Positions 15,101 to 25,920 of a stretch of 64,000 bases of DNA are shown here, piece after piece (within the stretch, counting starts at the first letter, position 1; each line of letters opens with the position of its first letter). The translations under genes were made by a program, and so were the position numbers. The stretch is from positions 2,732,165 through 2,796,164 of the forward strand of contig JAJEKV010000099.1 in assembly GCA_021234155.1 (NCBI GenBank), in the 5' to 3' direction. This DNA comes from Isoetes taiwanensis. Taxonomy: Eukaryota > Streptophyta > Lycopodiopsida > Isoetales > Isoetaceae. A model generated the notes under the pieces. The model was not told the DNA's origin, did no database searches, and worked only from the letters and a program-made list of their open reading frames with translations.

Positions 15101-15940
15101 ATGCCAAGAATTCCATGCCCACAATGAGGTCATATTTGCCAATATCCATCAACTCGGCACCCAAAGCAACCGGTGCGCCTAGCAGCTGCATATTGAGATT
15201 GATGCGACAGCCATGGGTATGTCTGACTTTACCACTGGCTAGGGTAACAGGCCTCGGTCGGGACCTCAGTGTTTCTAGACGTAAGACACGGGCCATTCTA
15301 GGTGAAGCAAAATTATGTGTACTCCCCGTATCCATAAGAATTACAAAAGGCTTCCTGTCTACTTGGCCTATGGTAGAAATAACAGCAGACTGACTTTCAG
15401 CATTGCCGGTTTCTATAGCTGCAAGGATATGAGACGCACCGTGAATGTAATCGGGAGCCTCCTCCTCGACAGGTTGTGTTGATTTGAGATCATCCCAGTC
15501 GAGGTCGGCCATGGCCAGCTGGGCAGTTTGCGTGACATAGGGGCAGTTTTGCATGAAGTGCCCTGGCCTCATACACCTGTAGCAAGCCTTATCTCGGCGG
15601 AGTTGTTCACGGGCCTCTTTAGGGATAGACTGTAAGAGGTTCCAAACTTCCTTGCCGGCATTGTTCTGTTTATCAGGCGCACTAAAGGTGACTTTCTTTT
15701 CCTGGCGGCCATAAGAGTTCTGCTGAGAGGGCCCCGGACTTGGCGAGCGGGGTCTATAAGGTGTGGACGGCCGTGGCTGCGAGTAAGGAGCGGAACGCGG
15801 ATACTGGTTCCTTGGCGTGTCCTCTTCCAGGCTTAATGCCTTAGCCTCGGCCTCTGCAACCGATTTCGGGTCTATGGCCTTAACCATCCATTTGATTGAT
15901 GGGGCCAACCCTTCAATATAGCCTTCCACTGCCCTTTTCT
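12150..15940 (-). CDS. gag-pol polyprotein of element A, 5' truncated
   Basis: A single open frame of about 1,260 element-derived residues. Counting from 15998: gag C-terminal part to about 135, zinc knuckle [14 protein letters not shown] (139-152), aspartic protease LMDTGST (221-227), reverse transcriptase with FFDD (564-567), RNase H (about 715-825), integrase zinc domain H909/H919/C949/C952, catalytic D982, D1043, E1079 (DGQTER), and WAGPF (1215-1219). Gag and pol are in one frame with no shift. The first 20 codons of the open frame (15941-15998) are antisense LTR of element B, not gag: A is interrupted there. The polyprotein would supply capsid, protease, RT, RNase H and integrase for retrotransposition. 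The missing gag N-terminus and the stop before the chromodomain make this copy non-autonomous. Confidence 0.95.
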
Positions 15941-17552
15941 TGTGACGTTCCACGTAATTATACGGTCTACTATACGGGACACGTACAAATACAAGCACGT
16001 CACTCCCTAAAGGTACGCTACCATGGGGGTATGGGAACTTAATTGCAACCTAGGGGGTTACCTTAAAAGGGATTAAATTAGCTATGCTAATTTAACACAT
16101 TAATAATAATAACCTATAACCTAGGAAATTAGGCTAATTACCATTTGGGAAGGTGCCACCTGCCCCAATCGATTGGGTAGCATGGGGATTGCCAAGTTTG
16201 GATGCCAACTTGACCCCTATCCCAGGATTGACTCAAAGATCGACCAAGGAAGGCCGAGGGAGCTGGGCCATCGGACACTTGCGTAAGATCACCATAACAA
16301 ATCGTCCCTCGTGGAAGTGCAAAATGAATTCTCAACTCCCGGAGGATGGAGGCCCCATGGAAACGCGAGTCCAGCCCGAATTCGGTAGGTGGCTATGTGA
16401 ATTCTAGTTAACACTTGGTTGTGTCCGTCTCTCTCTGTTCTCTTTGTGAATCAATCATAGAAACTAACCCTTGATTGTACAAACAAGTTCTCTTTATATT
16501 CAATTCTGGTTCTTACTCTGAAGGGATGGATTGTTAGTTCTTTGTTTAATCTGACTCAAAAGGGGGGATTACGGGGTAGAGGCCTCTGCGACTGTGTATT
16601 GTAGTATGCTCCTAGATAGCCTGTAGAGTCCCATTAAGTGCGGCACATGCACAAGAACCCACCGGGTCCTAGATGCTATGGTCCGCTTAGCACCGCACAA
16701 GGAACACAAGTGGTGACATGAGGGGTGGGGTCTTGCATGAGCATACAAGGCTCCCGAGACTCCTACACAGTGGGCTAGGCCTGATGGCCGTCACGCTTGA
16801 GGGCGGGTATGGGTCCGACACTCCAGGGTGTAGTGGTGTGATCCGTATGGAGCACCATGCACTTTGAGTAGATTTAGGGTGAGTAAGCTCCGCACGGATC
16901 TGGGGGGGCTTGATGCGCACGTATTCTCTAGCTCACCCATGGAACCACTGCGTGATTACGGAAGGGGACGCCTCCCGACCTGCCTCATCGGACCGGCGCC
17001 ATGAACCTCGAGTAGGCTCGTGAGGGTGATGCCCCGAGTTTGCGTCTCAGGAAGGCTATAGCAAAGCCATAGCATGAATTGACCCATCTGCAAAGTGTGC
17101 ACAGGAGGGGCGGATGGAGTGGACAACCCTAGCCAATGCTCTATGCCAGCCAACGCCATGCCAAGACTTCGGTCTGGCGATCTCTTGAGGCTCACTAGTC
17201 GGTCGATCCTCACGGAGTCCGGAGCCGGGTAGAACCCGGATTCTCGGGTGTTTTGTAGGATTAGATGCCTATTCTATGCCGTTGGTATATTAGATGGATC
17301 GCCACCCTTCGTGGGTGGTTATTTATGTATATTCATGCTTTTGTGTGCTAACCCTTGTATTCATGCTTCAAGGACGTAGGAGTCCCATCAAGGCGTGGGC
17401 CGAATGACCCCTTCGTGTCCTTCTTTCGGGCCTCATTTCATAGATGGACCGAAATAGACGGAGGGCCCTGCTCATGGTGAGATGATTGCCATGGGAGGGG
17501 AAAGTCCCCGTATGTATACGTCCCGAGGGTCAGATATATATTACGGGCGTCC
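15941..17552 (+). mobile_element. 5' LTR of element B
   Basis: It begins tgtgacgttcc and ends in gggcgtc, a damaged version of the family end gggagcgtcaca. It is about 1.61 kb long. An AT-rich ctttatattc near 16493 could serve as a TATA box; this is a guess. The LTR is followed at once by a primer binding site, so it is a true 5' LTR. Confidence 0.88.
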
Positions 17553-17556
17553 GCGA

Positions 17557-17567
17557 TGGTATCGAGC
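17557..17567 (+). other. primer binding site (initiator Met tRNA)
   Basis: The sequence tggtatcgagc matches the usual plant initiator-Met tRNA primer site TGGTATCAGAGC except for a missing A within its CAG. The same damaged form occurs on the minus strand at 62683-62693. The position just after the LTR is as expected. Confidence 0.8.
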
Positions 17568-18290
17568 CGTGATTTCGGTTGTTGAAATCATAGCATCGCC
17601 CAAACACTAACTTCGTAGCACGCGGTAGTTAGGAGGAAGCTAAGTCAATGCGTCGTTAGTTCTCTTTGTTGTTTGGCTTGGTGTTAGGTTAAGTTAAGAA
17701 ATTGTAGCTTTGAAGTGGAGGGGCCAAGATTGGAGGCCTAGCAGGTGCCGCAGCTCAAATGACAAAGATGATGGCTCCATTGGATTGGGCGTACTCGAAT
17801 TACCCTAAAACAACAACTCTAGGCTTAAAATGGTCAAGGGCAGGCCCAAAATGAACTTCGGGCGCCGCTTGCTTTTGTCACTTTGCAGGTCAAGATCGGC
17901 CCATCTTGTCTTTGTCGCGCCGACCCGTCGGACTTCGAAGTTAACGCTGGCCCGCCAGTCAACTTCGGCGCCGCTTGCATTTCGGCGACACCCGGTCGGC
18001 GTAAAACCCGTATAATGCCATCGGTTTCCGACCGTATGTGGCGCGTATTTCAGCCAGATAATTTTTTAATAATAAAAATTTGAAGTTAATAAGAAAAAAA
18101 AATTTTGAAATTTTAAAAGTTAATTGGCCGTTTAGCAAACCATTTTCTGTCATTTGCTTTTGCTTCCATGCCTCCAACCGCTGAGCCGCCCTCGCCATCG
18201 CCACCGCATCGACCTTGATCCTGCGCCCTTGTGCTTTGTGCATCTTAAGCCCCCCTTTGCCATCCCCTTAGCCTTGACGCCGCACTAACC
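17568..18290 (+). other. 5' leader of element B, no clear gene
   Basis: The first part is noncoding leader. Near 17834-18015 there is a block with recurring cttcggcgccgcttgc phrases, and near 18056-18120 an AT-rich stretch. A plausible intron acceptor (ctttgcag) lies near 17888. I see no recognisable protein. Confidence 0.5.
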
Positions 18291-19080
18291 GCTATGGCTA
18301 TTACCAAGAGCGCCCGGATCCGGCCCACCATGAGCATCGTGGAGATTTACGCCATGATTGCTAAGCACATGGCTACTCCAAATTTCTCATCGACATCTTG
18401 TTGGATGAGCTGGTCAATAGGTTTGAGAACAACGATAGGATTCCATATCCCGCCTATCACTTCTCGAGCCATTCCTCATCCGTTTGAACCCTCGCCACCT
18501 CCCATATACCCTTGTTGAGCAACCTGATATGGTAATGATGCTTATCAAATTTTATCCTCCCTAACAGAAGGCCATACACGAGGGAGGAAGATGTCGACTC
18601 GAGGCCGACCGTATTAGGGTTTTGCCGGGAGGACGACCACCGGAGATTGAGCTGGCTGACACAAAGAGTCCGGTAGGGAGTACCGGTACCTCGGGGGCGG
18701 CTTTGCCGGCATCGATGGCGAGCCATTGAGGTTCCCCATACCAATGGCATGAGGGTTCCAACAGCCTTTGTATGGGGAGAAATCCCCGACATCAGCATAG
18801 ACTATCCGACAACTATTGAGATAGATATGGGTCTTCGCCACAAAAGGTACCACGCTGAAACTTAATCGCCGCGTCGCAGCCCAACTTTTGCTCGATCCAA
18901 GAAGACCTAAGGAGAGCTCGGAAGAGTGCGAGAAGTTGGAGCAAGAGGAGCGGACCGACAAGATCAGCGGGACCAACAGGAGGAGGTGCATCCGGGAGTG
19001 GCTCGAACCCAAAACCGATATCCAATCCGCTTAAGCTCGGAGGAAGGAGTTGCCCATAAAGCCGGGATCAATACAAGGAT
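18291..19080 (+). pseudogene. unidentified broken ORF in element B leader
   Basis: The plus strand has coding-like stretches that change frame. The first starts at ATG 18294 (MAITKSARIRPTMSIVEIY). It continues after a shift near 18385 as FLIDILLDELVNRFENN and later, near 18772-19030, as GEIPDISIDYPTTIEID and a charged region rich in Glu, Lys and Arg. The shifts are frequent, as in other parts of elements B and D. I do not recognise the protein and cannot tell whether it is one ORF or several exons. It precedes the histone-like ORF directly. Confidence 0.35.
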
Positions 19081-19102
19081 AAGTTAAAGACCGCCGGGGC
19101 TT

Positions 19103-19543
19103 TTGGGAAGAAGACCAGCTTCAGGGAGGCAGCAGAGAGTGGATAACTCCCGCCGGTTCTTTGGGGCTAAAGGCGGTGCCAACATCGTCGGGGCCTCGGC
19201 CGGCGGAAGCCTCATCGGTTCCGACCCGATGCAGTGGCATTGCGGGAGATCCGCCAAATTTCAGAAGTCCACGGACCTTCGGGATCGAAGTCGCCTTTTC
19301 GGAGGCTGGTACGGGAGATCGCCGCGGCAATTTAAGACCGATCTCCGTTTCCGGACCTTTTGCAATTTTGGCTCCCAAGAGGTCTTTGAAGCCTACTTGG
19401 TAGCACTTTTTGGTGATGCCAACCTTTGCGCTATCCACGCAAAGAGGGTCACCATAATGCCTAAGGATTTAGCCCTCACCAGGATACGGAGAAGCAACCT
19501 TAGCCTACTTGCGGGGATCCGCGTTTGTACATATTTTTTGTGA
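19103..19543 (+). CDS. histone H3-like protein encoded in the retrotransposon leader
   Basis: Several stretches match the histone H3 fold in order: KPHRFRP (19207-19227), VALREIR (19234-19254), FQKSTDL (19259-19279), [13 protein letters not shown] (19328-19351), EAYLVALF and [15 protein letters not shown] (19424-19468). The first part is in another frame and there are further shifts at 19280-19330; the breaks fall at CTG/CAG sites. Loop 1 has canonical H3 length rather than the longer form common in CENH3. The ARTKQTARKS tail is not recognisable: the N-terminal region is different or lost. The C-terminus departs from canonical H3 after the last helix (RIRRSN in place of RIRGERA) and extends a further 14 codons. 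It lies between the primer site and gag, in sense orientation. Probably a captured host H3 or H3-variant gene; whether it is expressed is unknown. Confidence 0.82.
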   Translation: MGRRPASGRQQRVDNSRRFFGAKGGANIVGASAGGSLIGSDPMQWHCGRSAKFQKSTDLRDRSRLFGGWYGRSPRQFKTDLRFRTFCNFGSQEVFEAYLVALFGDANLCAIHAKRVTIMPKDLALTRIRRSNLSLLAGIRVCTYFL

Positions 19544-19695
19544 TAATTAATAAAAAGGCTTTTATTTTGAATTAAAAGTTTAATGTTTTTTTTTTAAATT
19601 TAAAAATGCTGACGTCAGCTTTAATAAGAGGGTTTAAAAGGGGACTGTAAGGTTATTTTAAACGCTTCTTTTCCTCTCTCCTCCCTTCTAGCGCC
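19544..19695 (+). promoter_or_regulatory. short AT-rich spacer before the additional ORF
   Basis: The spacer begins with an AT-rich stretch and ends in a pyrimidine-rich run (ttcctctctcctcccttcta) directly before gcgccATGGCTGCC, a good plant start context (purine three bases upstream of the ATG is absent but GCC follows). It may act as a 5' UTR for the next ORF; inference only. Confidence 0.35.
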
Positions 19696-21103
19696 ATGGC
19701 TGCCGCCTTGCTTTGCCTTTGGTACCTTGATGGAGAGAAATGGGATCCACAGGTTCCCTTCGACCTGCTGCAGCCTTTGCTATGCCAACGCATAGATCTC
19801 CTTGCCAACATGCAGCGGCATCCGGACTACGCCGGATTCCTTGACTTTTACATGGAGGAAATGCTTCCTCTGTGTATTCCTCTGGGGGATCCTCCCCACT
19901 TGTATTTGGAGCGGGAGATAGTTCGGCAGATGCTAGGCGGGGACACACATGCTTATGATGTCCTGAAGGGGAAACTCCGATGGGGTAAACACCTACCAGT
20001 GGTCCAAAGATCGGGGGCAGCGCATTATATCTGGAAGCTACTTTTCGCTCTAGCCATCCTCATGGACCAATACGTTGAGGATGAAACCTTGCTTACGGCG
20101 AGAGAAGGGCAAGCTGCGGTAATCCTCCTCGGAGAGGGGATGACGAGCATATAGGAATGGGCGATTTTGCCCGTTGGAAAGAGCTAGCGGAGGAGCTACC
20201 ACCGCCGTGACCAATCTATAGGCTTGTCGTGGTTAGACGGGCTTCCAGTTATTTATCACCAAAGGGGAAATACCTTCTCTTGGATGATATTATCCGGGCG
20301 TATCCGTGGTGGCGGATTTAGACGCTTAGCCCAAAGACCATGTACTTTTACGAGCTTGCGGATATTGTATGGATGATTTCATCGACTTCACTTCTACCGA
20401 AGCTTCCTCCGGTGCACCACCGCTTGGGTTCCGTCCGGGAGACTCTAGAGCCCGGCGGAGACTCTACTACGCCTTACGTGACTTACGTGATGCGAGGAAC
20501 CAGCTTAAGAACCCGCACGGATGCCTTCATGGCTATGGGATTTCACGTCCCAAACATTAATATGGTGGAAGTTCCCTCCGACTCAGATGATGAGGGTGAA
20601 GATTTATACCATAACCCTGCGCACAAGAAGGAGGAACAACAGGAGCTCAAGGAGGAAGAAGTCCCCATGGACTTGGATAAGGAAGTGGCGAAAAATCGAG
20701 ACTTCATGAAGGGAAAGTCTTTGGTAACCACCTTACCTGTTTCTTTTTGTCGGCCTTCCGACATGGACAAGTCCTCTTCATAGCCCGAGATCTAGGGCCA
20801 GAGGCTGAAGCTTCATGGTGGGCCCTCCGTGCACTCTCTACACTGGCCGGCCACAAGAAGCTTCCCTATCGTACGTTCACGTATGTACTGTCTGACGGGA
20901 TCTTGCCCCGCGGCCTTGGGTCGGACATTGCGCCTTTGATGGGCATGAAGCTCCTCACGGCAGCCCCATTGGCCGTTGCCTATCCACCCGGAGGTTGCAT
21001 CATTGCGGCCGCCACGGTGAGACCACAGGGTTACTCTCACTACGACCGACCGCCTCCACCACCTCCTAAGGCTAAGGATCAGGAGGCAGGGCCTAGTTCC
21101 TAG
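19696..21103 (+). pseudogene. additional ORF upstream of gag (about 470 codons), element B copy
   Basis: ATG at 19696 (MAAALLCLWYLDGEKWD). The frame is open to 20154, then continues in other frames: FIDFTSTEASSG near 20378, an acidic stretch (PSDSDDEGEDLYHN, then many Glu/Lys) near 20570-20690, and a final part FRHGQVLFIARDLG near 20755 ending in a Pro-rich tail and stop at 21101. Element D carries the same sequence (33815-35201), identical between scattered CAG/CTG differences, so the ORF is a family feature and not a chance frame. No domain is recognised. Position upstream of gag recalls the extra ORF of Ogre/Tat elements, but those lack a chromodomain. The frame breaks may be sequencing errors. 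Confidence 0.65.
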
Positions 21104-21367
21104 TATAATTTTGCTATGAAAAATGTATATATATATATATGTTTTGCTAGTTTTTTTTCTTATATATCTATATATGTGTGTTCTGGGATTTTCGGTTGGC
21201 AATTGAATGGACCATATTGACAAATGGTGTACCTTATTTACTTATTAAATACAAAGTTCTCTTGAGGAGTATTATTGAATTGTGTGTTTTTCTTTATGAC
21301 ATCCTCTTCAAAAGTATTAAAACTTTAGAATATAATGGAATTACAAAATGTTCCAACTATGTTGCAG
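21104..21367 (+). other. AT-rich intron-like spacer
   Basis: The stretch contains a (TA)n run near 21126-21140 and ends in tatgttgcag, a good 3' splice site. In element D the same place reads tatgttgtag, so the terminal AG is kept. A matching donor is not obvious before the upstream stop codon. Confidence 0.5.
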
Positions 21368-21824
21368 AGGAAAACATTTGGGAATATGAGGAGAGAATCA
21401 CCGATATGGTTAGGAGGGACGATCCCGGGCCGCCAGACCAGGACTATGGCCAGAGATATGGTGAATATCCAGAGTGGGAGGAAGGCTATGAAACCGAACC
21501 ACCGCCACCAGGGGAACTCTACGACCCTGACAAAGGGCTAGAGATAGTTAATATCCTCAGGGATCGAGCTTTCGAGGATCCGAAGATGACCCCCGTATTC
21601 GTACACGGAACTATTGGAATATGACCGTGCACGGAAGCCTTCGAGGACGCCAACGACCATCTTTGGCAACTCTTTTATCGCGATCGCGGCTCTTTAACCT
21701 TCGATTATCAGCCCAACATGGGAGTACCAAGCAATCATTGTCCAAGCACGGGCACGCTATAAACTTCGTCCGAAATGCGGGAGAGTACCGCTTCTGCGAT
21801 CGCTACCCCTTCGCCAACCCCTAG
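21368..21824 (+). pseudogene. second additional coding segment upstream of gag (element B)
   Basis: After the splice acceptor at 21367 the sequence encodes an acidic, Tyr/Pro-rich segment (IWEYEERITDMVRRDDPG, then PEWEEGYETEPPPPGELYD), then DKGLEIVNIL. After a frame change it continues as FEDANDHLWQLFY and ends with YPFANP and a stop. The segment is present in element D (35463-35906) and in part in element E (44725-45050). It is either the second exon of the upstream ORF or a separate ORF. No family is recognised. Confidence 0.5.
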
Positions 21825-21866
21825 GCTTGGTCTCTTCCGTTGTGTTTTCGTTGTTGTGGTTACGCT

Positions 21867-21940
21867 GTGTGCAAGTAGAACTTTAAAAGTTTCCATTGTA
21901 TCATACCTACTTTTGTCTCAATCCATGTATCAATCAACCC
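21867..21940 (+). repeat. 74-bp direct repeat, left copy
   Basis: This block, starting gtgtgcaagtagaac and ending atcaatcaaccc, is repeated at 24371-24444 with one visible difference. Elements D (35949-36022) and E (near 45091-45164) have only one copy. The pair brackets an insertion unique to element B. Confidence 0.9.
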
Positions 21941-24370
21941 TTATAGTAGAAAAACAGCTTCAATTCTATGTGTCGTATTTTTTGATTTGGAGTCATAAAA
22001 GGTGTCATATCTCAATGTGACAGTCATATTTTATGACTATAGTAGAAAATCACCCTTAGTCGTTAATGGTTTAGACCCGTGTATTTCCTTTACATTATAT
22101 ATACTTTGAGGATTTAATCTCTATTGATATGCAGGGCTCGTGAAGTGCATTTTAGGGTTCTTTAGAAGCGGGTTGCATTCCTTTGCGTGGCTATGACTTG
22201 CAGGAGCTCATGGCAACATAAGGGAAGATTTTTCAACTACGAGGAGATGCTTTACCCAATGTCGCAGGCAGGGGCGTCTGTTGTGGTTTCTGCAGGGCAA
22301 CCACGGAGGGATTGGGGGGCTTGCGGAAGAAAGATGCTCTATGAAACTAGGGCATGGAGTGAGGCTGCAGCGATGGCAAAAAACCCTAGTTCTGGCTTTA
22401 GAGGAGCTAATTTTGTGACATGGCTTGTTTGCAGAATGATCTGGTTATTAAGTTTTCATGGAACTAGGGTTTTGTCACTGCACAATAAGATATGGCATAG
22501 CAGGCATCAGCAGGCATTGGAGTTCTCTTCTAAAAGCTAGAATCTTTGATACTAAGGTATGGCAAAATTTTGGTTATTTACAGAAGCTCCTACAGAAACC
22601 CCATAGATGAAGAATTCCTTCTAAAATTAGAAATTCTGGATTGATTCACATGTCTTAATCCTTTTTCACAAAATGGGTTACTATGCTAGATCTTCAAGCT
22701 TCGATGGAAATTGGGTTTGCCACTTGCACATCAAGATTTACCATAGCGGTGCATTGGTGTTCTCACTAAGAGTTAAGAAGCCCTTATGGGGAAATTTTGA
22801 TCATTTCACGAGAAGCTTTTCTCTCATGAAACCCCATAGACTCAAGAAATCCTCATCCGTAATCCATTCCTTGTCTCATTCATCCACTACTATTCTATGC
22901 ATCCTCCTCGAACGTAACAACCGACATGTGCTTCCGAGTGGTGAACATGGTTTTTGAGAAACGACATGATGGTACCTGGATTCACCAACCACTGGTAATT
23001 GCTATAAACATAGTTTTAAGATGTGTTTATGGTTGCAATAGTCTCATTCTATTGCTTGCACCAAACGTTCATGTGTGCAGTTACTAGGATCAAACATGGA
23101 TGTAAAAGCTCTCAATTTGCAAGGCATCTTCTTTTGGCTACAAAACAAACAAACTGTGCACTTGATGGTAAAGAAAAATGGAAGTCTTCAAATTGAGCTA
23201 CTGCAAGGTGCTACATTGGCCAATTTTTGCCACTTTGCGAAGCTACTCAATACGAGGTGCCAACATTTAATGCTTTTAAAACTTTCTATTGGAGAGCACT
23301 GCTCTACTGACGAACGTTGATTGATCTTATTTGAGAAAGCACCTAAATCCATATCAGTGTAACTTGCTTAGTAAATAAGAATGTCATGATATTAATTTGC
23401 CAAGAATAAATGAGCATCTTTTATTGTAGGGGATGTGGGGACGTGTTTCTTTAACAGTTATGCCTATTTGTTTATATGTATACTTAATTTCTAATCCATC
23501 TAATAAGTTCATTGTGCCTTCTAATGATATGTTCGTATTTGTTTGGATTATTTGAATTTTTTAATATAATTTTTTGGCTTGTGCAATAACTCTTTGGTTT
23601 CATAAGTCAAAAGGTTTTGCACTTGTTATTTTTATTTGCAATATAATATATAGAAATAATCAATGCCTTGATAGATTATGCAAATCAGGTACAAAATATT
23701 ACTGCCTCGTTGACATTATGTGTTGACTTATGATTTACAATTGACATTATAGGTGGTGGAAAATATGAAATTATAATTGATACAACTACAGTCTAACTTG
23801 TAACAATATGTGACATTATATTTGACGTTAAGAATGATACAATCATAACTTCCACATGATATTATATGTGATACATCTTATACTAATCATGTTAGAAATG
23901 ATGATACAAAGGATGATGATTGTGTTGACATTATGAGTCATTTAATTATAGCAGTACAGGTGATGCTATAGCTGACACTATATTATACCGTGGTGACATT
24001 TTGAATGTTTTAATTATAGCAATAAATGTGACACTATATTGCGCTCGTGATGACATTTTGAATGTTTTAATTATAGCAATAAATGTGATCCTATAGCTGA
24101 CACTATTATAGCACCACAAGGACAAAATGCATGATATTATAATTGCAGCTATAGATGATGCTATAAATGATACTATTATGACATTACAATGCTATAAAAT
24201 ATGATACTACAATTGTTGTTATTGGTGATGCTGCAAATGACGATATAGATGATGGGATTTCATCAACAGCTACCGTCACTTATTGTATCAAAATCTAAAA
24301 AAATGAAAAGTGTGATTTTCAGCAAATAAATGATGAAACTAGTGACTTAGATTACTTATTCTCTTGTAGT
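21941..24370 (+). other. 2.4-kb insertion specific to element B
   Basis: Elements D and E pass directly from the single 74-bp block to gttgttataatcaac, whereas B carries this extra DNA. The first part (22130-23330) has mixed composition with short frames, for example 22187-22540, none recognised. From about 23640 to 24300 it is AT-rich with many degenerate copies of tgacattat and atgatactat phrases. The CAG and CTG sites here look undisturbed, unlike the flanking retrotransposon. It could be captured host DNA. No gene can be named. Confidence 0.7.
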
Positions 24371-24444
24371 GTGTGCAAGTAGAACTTTAAAAGTTCCCAT
24401 TGTATCATACCTACTTTTGTCTCAATCCATGTATCAATCAACCC
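24371..24444 (+). repeat. 74-bp direct repeat, right copy
   Basis: Near-identical to 21867-21940. Sequence to its right matches elements D and E again. Confidence 0.9.
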
Positions 24445-24574
24445 GTTGTTATAATCAACTTGAATGAAATACAAATATTGTCTTCTGTTTGTATATACTT
24501 TTGTTTCGATTGACTTAAAAAGGGATTGTACATTAATGTAAATCTGCTTATATATTCATGAATGATTCCTATAG

Positions 24575-25920
24575 GCGGTAATGAATAGCGCTTGGCAAAC
24601 ACCCTCCAACGCCGTGGGTTCAACCCCTGAACGAGAATTGATGTTAATGAAAAAGGCAACTCTACGAAGTTACGTGCTTATGTGTTGCATACCAATCCAC
24701 CGCCACATACTCTCGGGAGGACGGACCGGAATTACCTCCGCGACCATTGAGTCCACACTCGCACAACAGCCATCTCCTCCCGAGCTAGCTAGCCCCTGCA
24801 CTGCATGCAGAGAAGGACTCATGCTAAGCGTCAACGGTTCCTCTAAGGATAGCGCCGCTTCCTCACATTCAACCACTTCGGGTTCTTCGGGTCCTCGCCA
24901 TCGACGCTGACCATTCAAGGCGTAAGGATAAGGAATACCGAAAACCGCTGATACAAATATCACTAGTATATGGAAGAACCGGAAGTTGGCTCGGTTTGAT
25001 GGGAAATCTAGAGGAGGCTTGAATGCGGAATCTTGGTTGGACGAAATGAAGGAATTCGGGAAGTCCTATGGAATGACGAGGAGAAAGATACAGGGGAAGG
25101 TCGCCACCACTTAACCTTTACCGAGCCGCCTGTATTTGGTGGAAGGGTTACGCCAGAGCTAAACACCGGATAGGAGCGGATGCAAGTTCGTGAAGTTTGC
25201 TAAGGCTTTTAAATCGCATTACGCGCCTCACAAGCACAAATGCCAACAGATTCGCACCTTCTACAAAGTTGGAACAGAAGGGCATGTCCGTGCGTGCCTA
25301 CACCGCATCGAATTCATGCGCTTGAGGTTGTAATGCGTGTGAATGAATGAATGAGAAAAGAGCGAGAGGGCTACATTGAAGGGTTGGCCCCATCCATTAA
25401 ACGAATGGTCAAGGCCATCGACCCAAAGTCGATAGCGTGAGGCTAAGCTAAGGCATTAAGCCTCAAAGGAAGACACGCCAAGGAGCCGCGATCCGCGACC
25501 GCTCCTTACTCGCAGCCACGGCCGCCCACACCTTACAAACCCCGCTTAGCCAAGTCCGGGCCCTCTCAAGACAATTCTTATGGCCGCCGGAGAAAGAAAG
25601 TCGCCTTTAGCACGCCCGGATAAGCGTAACAATGCGGGTAAGGAAGTTCGGGCCTCTTACACAGTCCATCCCTAAGGAGGCCGTGAGAACAGCTCCCGTA
25701 GATAAGGCATGCTACCGGTGATGAGGCCCGGACACTTCATGCGTAATTGTCCGTATCGCCACGCCAGACGCTCAACCGCCATGGCCGACCGATTGGGAAG
25801 ATTTGGAGTCCAATCTTGCTTGCCAGGAAGACGAGGCTCCCGAGTACATTCATGGTGCGTCTCATATTCTTGCCGCTATAGAAACAGTAGTAACGCCGAA
25901 AGTCACTTTACATTATTTCT
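24575..25920 (+). pseudogene. gag of element B, multiply frameshifted
   Basis: It follows a conserved splice-acceptor-like gattcctatag (to 24574; also at 36152 and 45296). Ser-rich N-terminal region near 24830-24900, then the gag core (ARFDGKSRGGLNAESWLDE near 24990), DKEYR, IEG and zinc-knuckle region near 25710-25770 (RPGHFMRNCP). The intact version of this protein is encoded on the minus strand at 63095-64000. Gag forms the virus-like particle and the zinc knuckle binds template RNA. At least ten frame breaks are visible, mostly at CAG/CTG sites. Confidence 0.8.

Noticed and set aside
15941-15998. Start of gag-pol in element A
   Set aside because: The first 20 codons are antisense LTR of element B.
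16138-17213. Several 65-85-codon ORFs inside the LTR (also at 31260-31869, 43329-44200, 60084-60838, 62233-62903)
   Set aside because: They recur in every LTR copy on both strands and change frame between copies, so they are not conserved coding sequence.
19103-19543. Centromeric H3 (CENH3)
   Set aside because: Loop 1 has canonical H3 length and sequence (QFKTDLRF); only the tail is unusual, so plain H3 ancestry is more likely.
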